This document shows positions 6,199-6,773 of a stretch of 6,773 nucleotides of DNA, one piece after another. Made by a program: the position numbers and the translations under genes. Source of the DNA: Chitinophagaceae bacterium. Its GTDB lineage: Bacteria; Bacteroidota; Bacteroidia; Chitinophagales; Chitinophagaceae. The stretch is taken from NCBI GenBank assembly GCA_947481355.1, contig CANKGM010000113.1, positions 1 to 6,773 of the forward strand. Direction: 5' to 3'. The notes beneath the pieces are model-generated. The model saw only the letters and a list, made by a program, of their open reading frames with translations. It did no database searches and was not told the DNA's origin. The stretch's first letter is position 1; each line of letters opens with the position of its first letter.

Positions 6199-6212
6199 AA
6201 TAAATGTTGATT

Positions 6213-6773
6213 TTAAAGTTGAAAACAGTTTCTGCAACGTGCTTCGTAATGTTGTTTTTCGCCTAACACTAATTGTTCGTGTTGATTGGTGATTCGATAT
6301 GAATATCCGGCTAAGCCTCCGCATTTCATGCATACCGCATGTAATTTTGTGATAAAATTTGCAGTCGCTAATAATCCCGGCATAGGCCCATATGGGTTTC
6401 CTAGATAATCCATGTCTAGTCCTGCTATGATAACCCGCTTTCCCATTTTAGCCAATTGGGCAGATACTTCAATAAGTTGGTCATCAAAAAATTGTGCTTC
6501 ATCTATACCGATTACATCAGCATTTTCTATTTTTGAGAGGATTTCAATGGCTGATTCAACGGGTATTGCGTTGGTTTTTTTTGCGTCGTGCGAAACCAGC
6601 TGATGTTCGTGGTATCGGGTGTCTAATGCAGGTTTAAAAATAGCTACCTCCATATTGGCGATTTTCGACCTATTCAATCTCCTAATCAATTCTTCCGTTT
6701 TCCCTGAAAACATAGAGCCGCAAATGACTTCAATCCAGCCACTATGTTGATTTTGGAATCCTTGTTCTATAAA
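6213..6773 (-). CDS. tdk: Thymidine kinase, 5' end cut off by the right window edge
   Basis: Phosphorylates thymidine with ATP to dTMP in the cytoplasmic pyrimidine salvage pathway. The frame is open from Met 6713 to the right edge; the 20 extra visible codons encode GWIEVICGS just before that Met, completing the Walker A loop GSMFSGKT (residues 19-26 counted from the edge). Met 6713 is thus inside the P-loop and not the start, which probably lies a codon or a few beyond the edge. Other type II thymidine kinase hallmarks are IDEAQFF (90-96) with catalytic Glu92, GLDMDYLGNPYGPMP (118-132), the GYSYR lasso region (156-160) and four zinc-binding cysteines, C148/C151 and C180/C183. The visible 186 residues are near full family length. 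It is the first visible gene of the block leading to ccmB, 14 nt upstream of the proposed ccmB start. The link between tdk and ccm genes looks positional only. Confidence 0.96.
   Translation of the reverse strand, partial: FIEQGFQNQHSGWIEVICGSMFSGKTEELIRRLNRSKIANMEVAIFKPALDTRYHEHQLVSHDAKKTNAIPVESAIEILSKIENADVIGIDEAQFFDDQLIEVSAQLAKMGKRVIIAGLDMDYLGNPYGPMPGLLATANFITKLHAVCMKCGGLAGYSYRITNQHEQLVLGEKQHYEARCRNCFQL

Overview
The window looks like ordinary chromosomal DNA of a member of the Bacteroidota, possibly from a Chitinophagales or Sphingobacteriales-like lineage. Four signs point there: an AT-rich base composition; starts without Shine-Dalgarno sequences; a CcmD-family small protein next to a CcsA/CcmC-type haem protein; and a standalone HsdR-N-type protein of the kind common in this phylum. 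The placement rests on recalled protein similarity and was not tested by a search.

Layout from left to right. (1) A plus-strand aspartate kinase (lysC) runs in from the left edge and ends at 1282. (2) It converges, with only 14 bp between, on minus-strand queA, the tRNA queuosine enzyme (1297-2346). (3) A 275-bp divergent intergenic region (2347-2621) holds a candidate queA promoter, two hairpins and a 10-bp direct repeat. (4) A plus-strand single-domain PD-(D/E)XK protein of the HsdR N-terminal type (2622-3065) converges, 13 bp apart, on the next gene. (5) A minus-strand block is read from right to left: thymidine kinase tdk (cut by the right edge), ccmB, ccmC/ccsA, a small CcmD-family protein, and a Glu/Leu/Phe/Val-type glutamate dehydrogenase. 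Spacings in this block are 14 bp, 89 bp, an 11-bp overlap and 39 bp, so most or all of it could be one transcription unit.

Functionally the window is core metabolism: aspartate-family amino acid synthesis, tRNA wobble modification, thymidine salvage, haem handling for cytochrome c maturation, and glutamate/2-oxoglutarate interconversion. ccmB, ccmC and ccmD form a partial System I module. The ATPase CcmA, the haem chaperone CcmE and the ligase CcmF are not in this window. I see no mobile element, CRISPR array, tRNA, rRNA or phage gene.

No clear new multi-gene system is visible. The points most worth a second look are the standalone nuclease-like protein with intact catalytic residues, the CcmC homologue without a recognisable WWxxD motif, the non-ATG start implied for ccmB, the G-free leader of the glutamate dehydrogenase gene, and the structured lysC/queA and queA/nuclease intergenic regions.
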